Part shown: in pieces, positions 1-12,700 of the stretch
Layout: every line of letters begins with the position of its first letter
Numbering within the stretch: position 1 is the first letter of the stretch
Assembly: GCA_037179385.1 (NCBI GenBank)
Contig: CM074187.1
Coordinates: forward strand, 16,741,450 to 16,805,449
Direction of reading: 5' to 3'
Length of the DNA: 64,000 nucleotides
Origin: Holothuria scabra
Lineage: Eukaryota; Echinodermata; Holothuroidea; Aspidochirotida; Holothuriidae
Made by a program: the position numbers and the translations under genes
The notes under the pieces: model-generated
What the model saw: the letters and a program-made list of their open reading frames with translations, nothing else
Told to the model about the DNA's origin: nothing
The model's database searches: none

Positions 1-573
1 AAAACACATGAAACAGTTGTCAGCTGCATTAATATTATAAAAAAATAAGACTGTGTATACATAAAACGTAGCACCCCCTCACAGAAATATCAGAGTGACA
101 CCGTTACAAACTGACATAAAATTCACTGAATTTTCTGAAAACTGTTACGTTTTTCCACAAACTTAATAAAAAATGGTCAAACTTAGGCATTCCCCTTATC
201 TTGCATACAGATAGGCCTAATTGTTTTTTAACGAAATATTAATGATTCAATTCGGATTTCAAAAGTTTGTGGCAACGCACTTTTCCAAATCAAATTACCC
301 ACAAGGGTTGCAAGCTGGGGTACACAAAATTCAATATTTTAACTCACCGGGTAATTATTGGGCGTGAAGCTTGACCTATTATGCTAATTGTAAGCATTGT
401 TATGTGGTAGTATCATCCAGCACCCTTGTCAAAGCATTTATTTCAACTTACTACGTCATTTTAAGAAAATCTAATCCACCAACGATACTTGAAATAAACA
501 CAAACTTATCAACAAATCTCTCTCTCATTCACTGTTCAAAACAAAATCAAAATTGACTGATATGAAAACTTAC

Positions 574-711
574 GTTATTTATTGGTCTAGCTCTATAGCT
601 GGTCTTGAAAGATGGGCCCATGGCGTAAAATATGGGTTTCATTTCCATGTATTGATTGTCATACCCGTGATCCGATTGGGAGATGAGATTATCCCTTGAA
701 GGATCAAAGTT
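574..711 (-). CDS. ENPP-like: ENPP-like gene, coding exon 5 (last zinc His)
   Basis: 138 bp (46 codons) after TTAACAG and before GTAAGT, phase 0 on both sides. It encodes NFDPSRDNLISQ, then SDHGYDNQYMEMKPIF and YAMGPSFKTSYRARPINN. The His of DHGYDN is the final zinc ligand, and MKPIF.A.GP.FK is the conserved ENPP block that follows it. No further ENPP exon was recognised in 1-573, so the gene continues off the left edge. Confidence 0.92.
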
Positions 712-3700
712 CTGTTAATCATGGATGGAAACAAATGCAAAAGCTCACAATGTTGTAAAAGTAAATTTATGTCCTCAGAGGTACGGTACGGTAAAATAAA
801 GTTAAGAGTCATCCATAAGAAACGTTATCCCCGGAAAACTACTCTTTTTCAATGAGGTCACGGGAGTTCGCAATAAGTCTCAAGAGCTCTATAGGCCGGT
901 TTAAGATACGGTCACACTACAACGAATTAAGATCGGATTCTGATCTGATTACTGTGAGTTTTCATTAAAATCTGCTCCATTTCTGCCGGACAAGAACCCC
1001 AAATATATGATTCTGTGTAAATATATGACTTGTATCGCAGCAATATGAAATTTACGTTTGTACTAATTATTTCTTGCGTCATATTGATAGACAGCTTCAA
1101 TAGGACTACGCGTGTCCAATAAAGGGTAACTGTTGCTCCTACGTCACGAATAAGTCAGTTATCATTTCCTTACATAAACCTTTCACGCAAACCATAAATT
1201 TACACTGGTTGGTAAAGTTTTGGTTTTGATCGACTAGTGGTGGAAAAGAATTTAATCAAAACTCACAAAAATCGGATCGGAATCTTATCCTAATTCATTG
1301 CAGTGTGACACCGGCTGACGTCTGCAAATCTAAATATTAGGTCAAGTGAAATCAGACTGTTGGTCGCATATTGTCACTGAAGAGGACAACATGCTGGTGA
1401 TTGGAAATTTGAAAAACACGAAAACGGACTCCATACTCTTATGACTATTCTGTAAAAAAAAATGTGGCTTGTTCGTGCCCTTACATAAGTTTGCTCCAGA
1501 GGTACATCAATGTCGTCCAGTGAATTTGTGGCCATCTCTCTAGAAAATGTCAATAGGGGTTGAGCCGGTTGAGCACCGGAAAACCGAATCGTCGCAGCCT
1601 AGTAAAACCTCAACCAACAGTACATCCAACTATATAGATTTGTGGAACAGTTCATACAAGACACATTTTAGAGTTAGAGGAGACTGCGTCTAATGAAGAC
1701 CATATAAACAAGAGCCCAATGGGCACTGTGGTTCCTTGCTAGATATTATGAGAACTGTACTGTAAATTTCTGTGGCCTTACTAACATTCAACTTTTGTAA
1801 TGCTTGGTGATCCTTCAAAAACACTGCCTCATTTCCATATGTATTTATGCTTGTAATCAAATTTGATATTATCACCAATAAATGATACACAATGTGGTCA
1901 GAGAATGAAAAACACCCCTTGTATTTCTCTCACAAGTTATATTTACCTGCTCTCAAATAAAACTTGCTGTTATTTTAAAACAATCTACCACTTGTCCTGT
2001 TTGCTACCTCTACACAGAAAACAGGGTTTATTCAGCAGTCAAGCAGAAGCAAGTGATTAATGAAGTGTGATAATAGAATGAGGATAAGGTTACCCCACAG
2101 AGCACAGCAGTATTAAAGAGACATATTGTAGAATCCATGCATTGCTTCCACTGGCAGAGAGACCAGTTTAATGCAGAGTGACCTGTGCTCAGTGAAATCT
2201 ACAGATTTCAGTTATTGCCCTCTTAAAACTTTGAATGATCCAAAATATGTGTACAACCCAAAGGAATCATTACTGAACGAACAAAAAGGACAAATTTCTA
2301 AGGTGTTTGAGTGCGTAAGCATGCAAAACCAGGTGAGATAAAAAATGTATTGAAACTATCTTTATCTAGCTTACAAGATTTTCTAAATAACATTTCTAGC
2401 AGTTGACCTCCAGTGACCTTGATGACCTTTGACCTTAACCAAACAAAGATTGATTTGAAATCTGTCCTTTCTACCTTAAAATACTGTGTTAAAACGTTTT
2501 TCAGTGTTTGACCCCTGGTGACCTCAGATGACCCCTTGACCTTCACCGAACATATCCAATTTCATCCTTACACTATAACACATCCACGCACCAAGTATGA
2601 CATCTATCCAAGTTTCCTAACTAGAAATATCCTGTAGAGAAGGTTTTTAGTTTTTGACCTCTGGTGACCCCAAATGACCTTTGACCTCCACCAAAAACGA
2701 TAGGGCACACCTTCTCCCTATGAAAAATCTATGTACCAAATCCAAGTTTCATCCAACCTTCCCTTGTCGAGTTAGAGCGTACCGAAGCAAGTGTCACACA
2801 CACACACACACACACGTACATGTTTTGACCGTCAATCGGGGACACATTTTTTTAACCATGAAAATGTGGATATCCCCACTTTGGGTGTATCGACACTTGA
2901 CTAGGGGAAAAAACGCTCATGTCCCCGATTTACTGGTACTACACAGATACACATACACCCATGCACTAGCCCACGGTTTGTCACCTACTGTTAGGTCCAT
3001 CACATGGAAATTGGGGAAAACTCCAAAATGCTTCAAACTTGCTGTGGTTCATCCTTGAAACGTGAGAAACTCAATTTCATGGCTAATTTTGCATTTGGCA
3101 AGTGGGGATATCCCCACTTGCAGGTGTATCCACACTTGCCCGGAGAAAAAAAGGCTCATGTCCCCGTTTTACACCAAAAACATACGCACACACACACACA
3201 CATACACACACACACACGCTACCGCAAGGAACCAATAATAAATATGTATTCAAGTTTTCGTCGCAACCAGTGACACAACCACGTGTACTGGGGACATGCA
3301 GTTTGTCGTATAATTGTCCGTCTTGGAAGGGTCTAAGATAAGAAGGGCACATGAAAACGCGGGTGTTCTTATATGCAATCTGGCACCACATTTGCAACTT
3401 TGTGAAGTAAAATTTACCTTAAAGTATCTTACGTATTGTTAGGAACAAATATTGAAAAAGTTAGGAGATTCTAAATAGCTGCGCCAGTGAACACACCCCT
3501 TTTAGACTACGGTATTTTCTCCAAAGTGTTTATTTCTAAATAATTTTTTCCACTTTCCTTTTAAATCCCTGTTTGCTCATTTTTGAATATTTTCGGAACA
3601 TAGACTGGTGAAGAAATGTGACACAGCCCTTGCTTCGTCACTGCGGCGCTTGTCTCTTTCAAAGTTTACTAACCATATGTACATGCCATCCAAGGTCAAC

Positions 3701-6700
3701 GTATCCAATGATTGGTAGGTTGCGTGGGTGGTTACCATAATGAAAGTGTTCTGGAAAATCTTCCTTTCTATGTACATGCAGGGCAGGGTGAGCAGATTGT
3801 AGTTGTTGGAGAACCTAACGAAGGAAGCAAAATTGTCAGTTTTAACTTGTGAACACCGCCGGTTTCAAATTGACACTTTGAAATCTTTGCCTATAGAGGT
3901 TATGCACCGACGTCTATGGCAAGCCAAATGCCCAATAATTCGATAAACTTGGTTTATCGACCGATAAACCAGGTTTATCGACTGATAAGCCAAGTTTTTT
4001 TTGATAAACCTGGTTTATCGATCGATAAACCAGGTTTATCGATTTTCTCACAAAAAGGTCGATAAACTTGGTTTATCAAGTTGATAAACCTGGTTTATCA
4101 ATTCGATAAACCCGGTTTTTCTATTTATTGAACATTTGGCGTCGATAAACCAGGTTTATCGGCTGATAAACCTGGTGTTTCGATTTGATAAACCAAGTTT
4201 ATCTCTTTACTGATGATAAACTTGGTTTATCGAATTGATAAACCCGGTTTATCAATTTGATAAACCAAGTTTATCAAAACTTGGCTTATCAGTTGATAAA
4301 CCTGGTTTATAAAAGCCAGATGTCCAACAATTCGATAAACCAGGTTTATCAATTCGAAAAACCTGGTTTATCGGTCGAGAAACCAAGTTTATCGACCGAT
4401 TAACCAGGTTTATCGAACTATTGGCATTTAGCGTCGAAAAACCTGGTCTATCAACTGATAAGCCAAGTTTTTCACACCGATTTTATATCCCTACGCCGGT
4501 ATATTGTTTTCATGGAGTTACTTAGAGCATTAATCACAGATAAACCGATACATGTATACCGTTAGAGCACGTACGGTCGTTCGTAGGTCTTGGTCAGTAC
4601 TTCTGTGGAGAATACTTTCAGTTTCACATTTATTGTCATCCTGTAGATAGACGTCCCGCCCGCGTGCGGGAATCATAATGGCAATGGAAGAAGGCGGAGA
4701 AGTTTAAATATATATGAATATATTTTATATCACTGCGACTTTTTGACTGGATACTGGCCTACATAGCCTACGCCAGATCGAATGGGGAAGGGGGAGGTGG
4801 GGTTACATTTCCCCAATGCTTTTTGCATAGCCCAGGTCCTGTACGTAGTGGCCTATTGAAAGCCAATAAGAATTCAAATGTAGTGCTAAGGTAGGGTCTA
4901 AACTCCAACGACAGATTCCCACCGTAGGACTCTTATTAGTAAATATTACTGTCTTGGGAGGCTAGGCCGATCTGCATTCGACTCACCTTTGAAAGGATCG
5001 AAGTAAATTTGACACCCTTTACAGGAATGATGAAACAGTTGGCAGCGAAGAATGATCGTCACGATTTGGCCCTTTACAGCCGTTACAAAAGCCCGATTAA
5101 TGAAATTAAGACAGGTCTGAAGTTTTGTCTCAAATTGACCGCCATGATCCATCCGAGCCCTCTATCTGACATACTGTGTCGACGTCTACTGTAGTACGCA
5201 ATTGCCGAGGGCGGCTACTGTATGTTATTTAGGTTCCTATCCGAATCTTTCTTCAAGTAATAAGTCTCTCAGTCTTTCATACGTACTGAAATGTATGACA
5301 TGGCATTCATGTTTTACGCGTATACAAAGCCGTTTGTCCACAACTGAAGGGCAATAAACTGAGTTCAAGCTAGGCTCGATAAACCGAGTTTTCTGTGTCT
5401 CTCGTTTCAAAATCGATATACCTGGTTCATCGGTCGATAAACCAGGTTTATCGACGCCAAATGTCCAACAATTCGATAAACTTGGTTTATCGGCCGATAA
5501 ACCTGGTTTTTCGACTGATAAACTTGGTTTATCAACCGATAAACCTGGTTTTTCGATTTGATAAACCAGGTTTATCACTTCTTTGGTGAAAAACTTGGCT
5601 TATCGAATTGATAAACCTGGTTTATCGAATTGATAAACCCGGTTTATCAAAAAACTTGGCTTATCGTTTGATAAACCAGGTTTATCGACGCTAAAAGCCC
5701 AATAATTCGATAAACTTGGTTTATCGGTTGATAAACCGAGTTTATCAGACGATAAACCAGGTTTATCGACTGATAAACCAGGTTTATCGGTCGAAAAACC
5801 TGGTTTTTCGGTCGAAAAACTTGGCTTATCGGTGGATAAACCAGGTTTATCGGTCGATAAACCTGGTTTATCGGTCGATAAACCGAGTTTATCAGACGAT
5901 AAACCAGGTTTATCGACCGATAAACCAGGTTTATCGGTCGAAAAACCTGGTTTTTCGGTCGAAAAACTTGGCTTATCGGTCGATAAACCAGGTTTATCGG
6001 TCGATAAACCTGGTTTATCGGTCGATAAACCAAGTTTATCGAATTATTGGGCATTTGGCTTGCCATAGACGTCACTGCGTTGCGCGGTTCTTAATTTTCC
6101 ATCCAGGCGTCCATTTTACAACAATTGTTACTCGGGTTTCGAAAAAACAACGACTGTGCAAGATCAGTTCCATCATGTATATGCCAAATTGAAACGCTGA
6201 CGTCACGTGCATAACCTCTTCCTCTCATAACCTCCATAGAGCTTAACGAAACTTCTAGCCAACTATAGATGAATCCGAACAGTAAAGTAATGGTTTGATT
6301 TAGTCAGCAATAACTGGGGTCCATCAGCATTAATCTTTCAAATTCTTTGCTTACCTGTACCATGGATTCTTGTAGGCCTATACTAAAATGCCTTTTCAAT
6401 TTCACGGAACAACACGGAATATGAGAGTTTAGAATTGCATGTAGACTATACAATTAAGACCATTTCAGGCATGATGAACACCACTAAAGGCGGACTTCCC
6501 TAGCTGCTCGAATTCGTCTATAACAGGTGAACCCGGGCCCACTGCAGGAAAACAATTGAAACCGCCCCCAAACTAAGGAGGTAAACACCGTGACCCCTAA
6601 ATTATTTTCTCTTTAGAACCATGCTTGTGCTCAGTTTAACATCCAGTAGCGTTTGGTTTTTCGGCCATATAGGCCTACCGATCCTGTGTCCATCACCTCT

Positions 6701-9700
6701 TACTGGAAAAACCGCATCTTTAATCAATTGCCAATTCCATTGACGCCAGATAACCTGTACCATTCTCAAAGCAAAGAGGGAGTCATCTAGTCATGATATC
6801 CCATCCACATACTGAGTATGCTAAGCATCCATATTGCCTATTTCAACACGTTGTGTAGACAAAGCTTTTGGTTTTCAACCTCTGGTGATATCAAATGACC
6901 TCTGAACTCCACAAAAACGACGTCGGTTTTTCTGTATCTGAAATATTTACACATCTCTCACAAAAGGTAAAGAAAATCTTCTTACCGAGAGACTTCATAT
7001 TTACAAGGATTATATTTTTTGACCTCTGATGACCTAACATAACCTGCGAATCCCGCCAAAAGTAAAGGATACTTCCTCCCTTCCTCCTAACGTGCTAATC
7101 GAAATACGTATCATAAAAAAATCCATCATTCATGTCTTAATATATCGTGCTAACAAGCCATTTTGATAAATTTTGTAGTCTAAACTACGGTCTAAGCTCT
7201 CGAAAAACCTATCAAACCAATATTGTAAAATATTCTGATCCTCTAACTAGCCCCCAAAAATATGATTAGAATATATTCTTCCCACCATGAACTTGAAATA
7301 TCGTGTTTAAAAGATTCCTTCCATATACCTTGTGTAGCATGCATCAAAGTATCCAACAGTTACATCTTGAGGTTCGGGAAGCGCCGGAGTAACTGCAAAG
7401 ATTTCTGTGGCTTTCGGCAAGAATGAAACACAAGTGTGCGTTCCTATAAACTACCTGCTCAGCTTATTTCGTAACTGCTTCTGGCAAAGCCGAATGGGTA
7501 CGTTCTTTAAAGGTTGTGTGACACGAAAATGACAAAATTGGGTAATTGATGTACAAAGCACTAAAACCCAAGAAAATAGTTGCAATTCCCATCAAATCTC
7601 ATCAAAAATTGACCATTTTAAAGGGCAGTTTCTGATTTAAACATTACACATAATAAATATGAGCTCAAAAGACAATTAAACATTAATAAATATGAGCTCA
7701 ATAGGGCTTATGCACCTACGTCACTGCTTTGCGAATCTCTCTGTTTTTCCATCCAGGCGTCCATTTTACAACAATTGTTACTAAGGTGTTGTTGTGCGCA
7801 CGTTTCGGTAAAACAACTAGTGCCTTTGATCATTTCCATCCAGAGAAACGCGCTGTCGTCACGTGCATAATCTTAATATGCAAATATTGTGATGTCATGA
7901 GAGGGACATGTCATGTATGGCTAAAGTTATCCTTTCTTTTTACAACCTTCATTTCAAGACCATTTGTAAAATTAGTTTGTCCTGAGGGTTTTATTTTATA
8001 AGTTTGAATTGTGTCCTTGAAAATTAGCAGTATCAATAACCAAACCATAGAGTATATCTGATGAGTGATTAAGAGGTAATTAATATAGGGTTAACAAAAG
8101 AAATGTCAACACTGTACAACACTCCACGTCATTGTTTTTGCATTAAGTAACAAGTTGCTCCAGAAACATTCAAACTTTGAAGAGGTATATCTTGAGAACC
8201 GTAAAAGACATTGAAATAATTCCAACGGATTTGTCCTGAGAAAAGTTCACTTCATAACTGCCAAGTAAAGTCGGGTCAATTTGCTGACATGTCACACTAA
8301 ATCATTGTAGGACTACCAGTCTGAGACAGGAATCTTTGCAATTGTGCAAGGATGCCAGTTACTCTTTATGCATTATTATGCTGGGTTTTGAATGACAAAC
8401 TTTTACAGTGGCGTAGGAAGCAATTTGAAAGTGGGGGGGGGGGGGGGGGCGGAGCAATTTTTGGACTGTGTACCTCATTGACCAAAGTTACATTTTTGAT
8501 GCTAAATTTTTCGCTTTTTCTACCAAGAATAACGATTTTTTTAAATGTATGCTGTAAATCATTTTTTTCAAATGAAACTGGGCACTAAAAAAGGTAGAGT
8601 TCTTCGTTTTTTCAGCCATGCCACAGTAGACAACAATTCCAGTACATATATATGCTGTTCTGCAAACTGAGGAACACTGATAACATTGTAATTCTTTAAG
8701 TTACTAAAGAATCCATCTACTCACAGACTATTAAACTGACAGGGTTGAAGCGTAACTGATGAAAGGTATGTATGAGGGCACTTACGGTAGGAAAATGATT
8801 CTCTGCCTGATGTATTGCCCCCAAACACTGTTGAAGCGCCACCGTCAGTTGGCGCGGAGCGTAGAGGAAATTTTGAAAAATCGGACCCCTCAGACAGTCG
8901 AAAATGGCATTTCTCAGGGTTGTAAGTAGTAGCTAAGCAGCAGGGAGGTAAAAAGACTTCTTCTAGCGAAACGGGTAAGCACCCAAATTTTCCGAGTTTT
9001 CTGTGAAGGGTAAACACCACTGTATTAGGGAAGTAAGCGCCGAAATTTTTGCCTTTTTGAAACAAATACTTGTGGCTATGAAGCTTGTATTGCAGATATT
9101 TTTGGATCCTGGGTTTCCTGTGCAGGGAAATTTGAAAAGTTGGGAGATTACTGATTGAAAAATCTACACTTCCTATATTGGCAAATCTGAAAATGATTGC
9201 ACGGTAATCGACTGAAGATCGTTGTTGCTAGATAACTTTATCTTGAAGGGCTACGAAATTTTAAAAGTTTTCGAAACTGTTGATTGTTTTACACAAATTT
9301 TTTCAAAGTCAACAGCTTATAATGGAGAAAATTTGGAATTTTATGAAAGGAATTTATAAAAAATAGCACTGAAGTTGCCTGTGTCAACTGAAGATCTGGT
9401 GTCACAAATAGAAAATTTCGACCTTTTCATTTCCAAAGCTTGAAAAGGTTTATCAAACTGATTCATGAGACAGCACTTATGCATTCTGGTTGCATGTTGA
9501 ACCCCGCGAAGGGCAAGGAAAATTTCGCTTTTTTGAAACAGTGAATCACAAATTGGAGATTGTATTGAAGAGAACCCGGAATTTTATGAGAAAGAAGAGT
9601 TGAGAATATCACATAAATGAAAGAGGGGTTTTCTGAAAGCGGGGGGTGGGGAGGGTGATGGTGGGGTAGGTGGGCGGAAGCACGCTTCCACCCCCTCATT

Positions 9701-12700
9701 TTTCACTGGGGGGGGGGGGCTGTCGCCCCCGCAGCTCCCCCGCTTTCTATGCCTATGAACTCTCATCCTTTTAAGGATTCGAAGAAACGCCTCACTGACG
9801 ATAATTGGGAATTCTCCAGCGCTTGATTGTTACTTGCTTAGATTGATCAGAACAACCGCTGGCAATTACGGTGCTTTCATAGCCCAAAGTTCAAACCTCA
9901 TTAGTGTATAATTGAAGGTTTTTTTTATTTTGCTTTGGATACTTAGCTTATGTTAGGCCAAACCCTTTCAGCTCAACCTTACGAGTTTCAAAGTCGATTT
10001 ACCTTGTCTCTTGCTTCTTCTTTGGGTTCCAGTTGAAATAAGGCCGATCCGTACATGACGCTAAATTCAATATCTTCTTCATCTATGTAATCTGTGAGCA
10101 CAATATATTTCTTAGGGTCAACATTAAAGTGACCATGATCACTGACTACGATAATATTTAACCTATCCCACAATCCCCGCTGGTCTACGTCATCTAGGAG
10201 TGACGAAAGGGCGGAGTCTGCTGCCAAAATATCTGACTGGGATGTTTCCATTTCAATTCTGTGCTCGTGTAACGTGTAATCCGGAAGGTTAAGATAAGTC
10301 AAAACTAAATCAAATTCTTCATTTGCTATCCACGAAACAGCATCCTTCAATCGATCTTTCAAAGAGTAATTCTGAAGGGACCAAGGGGAAAGGTAAACCA
10401 CACGGTCCGACATGATCCCCTTAATTGGTACCGCCGTACCTGCATACATGATACTTGCTACTTTTTTTCCTGCCAGCTTTGCAGAGACCCACACTGGTTC
10501 GACTCCAGTATCGAAGAAAGCAGTTGTATTCAGCACGTCTTCAAAATCTAAGGTTGATGTTCGTGTGGTTGAATTAAAGTAAAGATTGTGAATAACGCCG
10601 TGGTTCTCAGGATACAAACCTGCATCGGAAAGATGGGTTATATGTTTAGTTTAAGTACTTAACATGCCTATCATGTTGTAGCTGCATGTAAAATAGGCTA
10701 TTATAGTCATTGACCGGAGACAACTGGTGGCGGCGCTAATGTCTAAAATGAGGCTGCAAACTCGGGCCGAGGAAACTGCTGGGAGTAAAACCTTTCGCGC
10801 GCATAGCGAAACCGCGCGTGAAGGGCACGCTCCAGCCGGGTGGGAACCAGATACAATTCCCTAGTGATGGTGAAAGCCCCCACCTTTGATTTTTTTAACC
10901 TATTTTGGGTGAAAATTAAGTCTTAGGGAGGTAAATTATCTATTATTTCGGTTGATCTAATTCCTAACTGACCTAATTTGGGGGAAGGTAGGGACTGGGG
11001 GAAAGGGAAAAAATTGAGAAGGAAAACGCCCTCTCATGCTCCTTTTAGCGCAGCCATTGTGGTCAATCCATTTGTCCACCATACCAAAAGTAGTGGTCAC
11101 TAGCTCCTAACAAACAACGTTCGGGTGCCAGCAATTGGTACAAAGCCAGGGGCGGTTTCGAAACATAGAAAGTATCTTAGCCAGGGTAACACATTTACGA
11201 AGTATCAAATAGATAAAAAAAATTGTGACGCATTTGGGAAGCCTTTCGCTGAAAACAAACAATATAAAAGGCAACATAATGCCCAAACTGGCCGGTTATT
11301 TTAATACTTTCAAATATTTGCCAGAAAAACAGAAAACGCTACGTTCAAAGTAAAAGTGATAACAAACATTTGATACACATTTGGGTGTAACTTATAAAAA
11401 AAAGGCTTAGTGATTCCTTGCCGCTGAAATGTAAGTTTTTTTTTTAAAATTGAAAGTGCTCCGTAATGAACCCACAAAGTATGCATGCAAGGCATCCAAC
11501 CTTCCTACATTGATATCCCGGATAGCCTTTGACTTCCTAGAACTAGGGTTCTGCTCACTATATAACATGATATTAACGCTTTAACGCCTTGTGAACCCAA
11601 ATGACATTTGACCTAAATCAAAAAGTATAGGGATCATTTATTCACTATGCACCATCTAGTATCAAGTATCAGGACCCTACAAGTTACCTTTCTTATAATA
11701 CTGTGCAAGCAGGCTTCTCAGACTTTGACACTGCTGACCCCAAATGACCTTTGACTTTCACGAAAATCAAATGGGAACATTAACTCCAAATATGAGCAAA
11801 GTCGCATGTACCCATCTTGAAATACCGAAACAGATTCTGACCTTTTGAACTATCGTGACCCCAAATGACCTTTGAACTCCTCGAAAAACAATAGGGATCA
11901 TCTACTCAATATGGCCAACCCACACACCCAAATATGAGATTAGTCACACTTACCATGGGCTTCGATTTGGGGGGACAGGGGGACATGTCCCCTTACTTTT
12001 TCAGTGGAGGGGACACTAACGTAAAAGTCCCCCTTCACTTTTTGTGTCCTGAAACCTAAAAGTCAGGAACTACCAAAAAGACTTCACATTGTAGGTTATG
12101 CAAGGTGTCTTACCGATTCGGGTCGCGACGGTTTTCTGTATCAATAATTCCACATGTTAACTTTGCAAATCCCCGAAATTTTCGCTCGCTCTGCGCGCGC
12201 TTGTAGTCTCATTGATGTTCTTTTTTCAGTTGCATATCAAACATACTCACATTATTCGTCGGTCTCTATGATTATGTCGATTATCCGTGAGCATAGGCCA
12301 GCAGGTGTGGTTATAGAGGAGCACAAAATTTACGAGGAATTTGAAGAAGAGGGATCGTCTCCTACTATGTTTTAATGAAATATGTAATTTTTAGTGAATG
12401 ACCAGCCTGGCAGGCTGAAATTGGCAAACACATTTTAAGGAGACTAAAAATGTCTCCGTGCACATTCTGCATGCAACTTTTTCAGAAAAAATAAATGATT
12501 TCCCCTCGATCTGTGATTTTTCAGTAGATTGAAGATTGAAGTATGCTTTTGATCAGTTCATGGAATTATTTTACCATTTTCATTACAAATGGTTCCCAAC
12601 TACTGTGTTAAAACTTCTTGCATAAATCCTTCGCAAACTGTCACAATTTTTGTTGTGATTCCAAGTACTCAGGTATACCGGGTATTTAAATTCACATTGA

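Larger units (their letters stand above)
1710..3233 (+). repeat. Dispersed repeat copy 1, inverted relative to the copy at 22590-23861
   Basis: From 1710 to about 2815 this matches the reverse complement of 22660-23861 almost base for base, and the shared end GCTACCGCAAGGAACC recurs at 3218-3233. Copy 1 lacks about 100 bp present in the other copy (23711-23810) and carries about 400 extra bp between its two (CA)n tracts. Short inverted ends GGTTCCTTGC (1731) and GCAAGGAACC (3223) are visible, which suggests a non-autonomous DNA element. Short open frames inside it recur in both copies only because the DNA is repeated. Confidence 0.85.
3915..6067. mobile_element. Foldback-like element built of 21-bp palindromic subrepeats
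   Basis: A 2153-bp unit whose ends, TATGGCAAGCCAAATGCCC and its complement, continue inward as a perfect inverted repeat (51 bp if the flanking GACGTC at 3909-3914 and 6068-6073 is counted). Inside are two blocks of GATAAACC/GGTTTATC palindromes (3939-4476 and about 5372-6056) around a non-array centre (4490-5371). The flanking GACGTC copies are a possible 6-bp target duplication: related MITEs carry one site without the insert. No transposase is seen. Foldback transposons of Drosophila and the TU elements of sea urchins share the design of long inverted ends made of short subrepeats; membership in those families is not shown. Confidence 0.7.
3897..6217. mobile_element. Small MITE interrupted by the palindrome-array element
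   Basis: Outer ends are AGGTTATGCAC (3897) and GTGCATAACCT (6207-6217), an 11-bp perfect inverted repeat. The right 140 bp (GACGTCACTGCGTTGCGCGG to TGACGTCACGTGCATAACCT) matches uninterrupted relatives at about 7690-7880 and 52045-52210. The left end joins directly to the array element at GACGTC, so the array appears to have inserted into this MITE. Confidence 0.65.

Noticed and set aside
2298..2546. 82-codon frame duplicated at 22922-23170
   Set aside because: Conserved because the DNA repeat is duplicated; the DR1 monomers dominate it and no protein family is recognisable.
2681..3397. Frames containing THTHTH / CVCVCV
   Set aside because: CA/GT microsatellite translation within a repeat.
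3577..3777. Minus-strand 66-codon frame over ENPP exon 4
   Set aside because: Different frame from the real exon; only the phase-0 frame carries the ENPP motifs and splice sites.
5395..6192. Long overlapping reading frames rich in INLVYR/DKPGLS repeats
   Set aside because: They come from the 21-bp palindromic DNA array, open in several frames on both strands, with no start context or domain; repeat artefact rather than genes.
7329..7392. Minus-strand 64-bp candidate exon (TTTGCAG acceptor, AG|GTATAT donor; LPEPQDVTVGYFDACYT)
   Set aside because: Lies between ENPP exons 3 and 4, which already join in phase 0; 64 bp would break the frame and it has no ENPP similarity.
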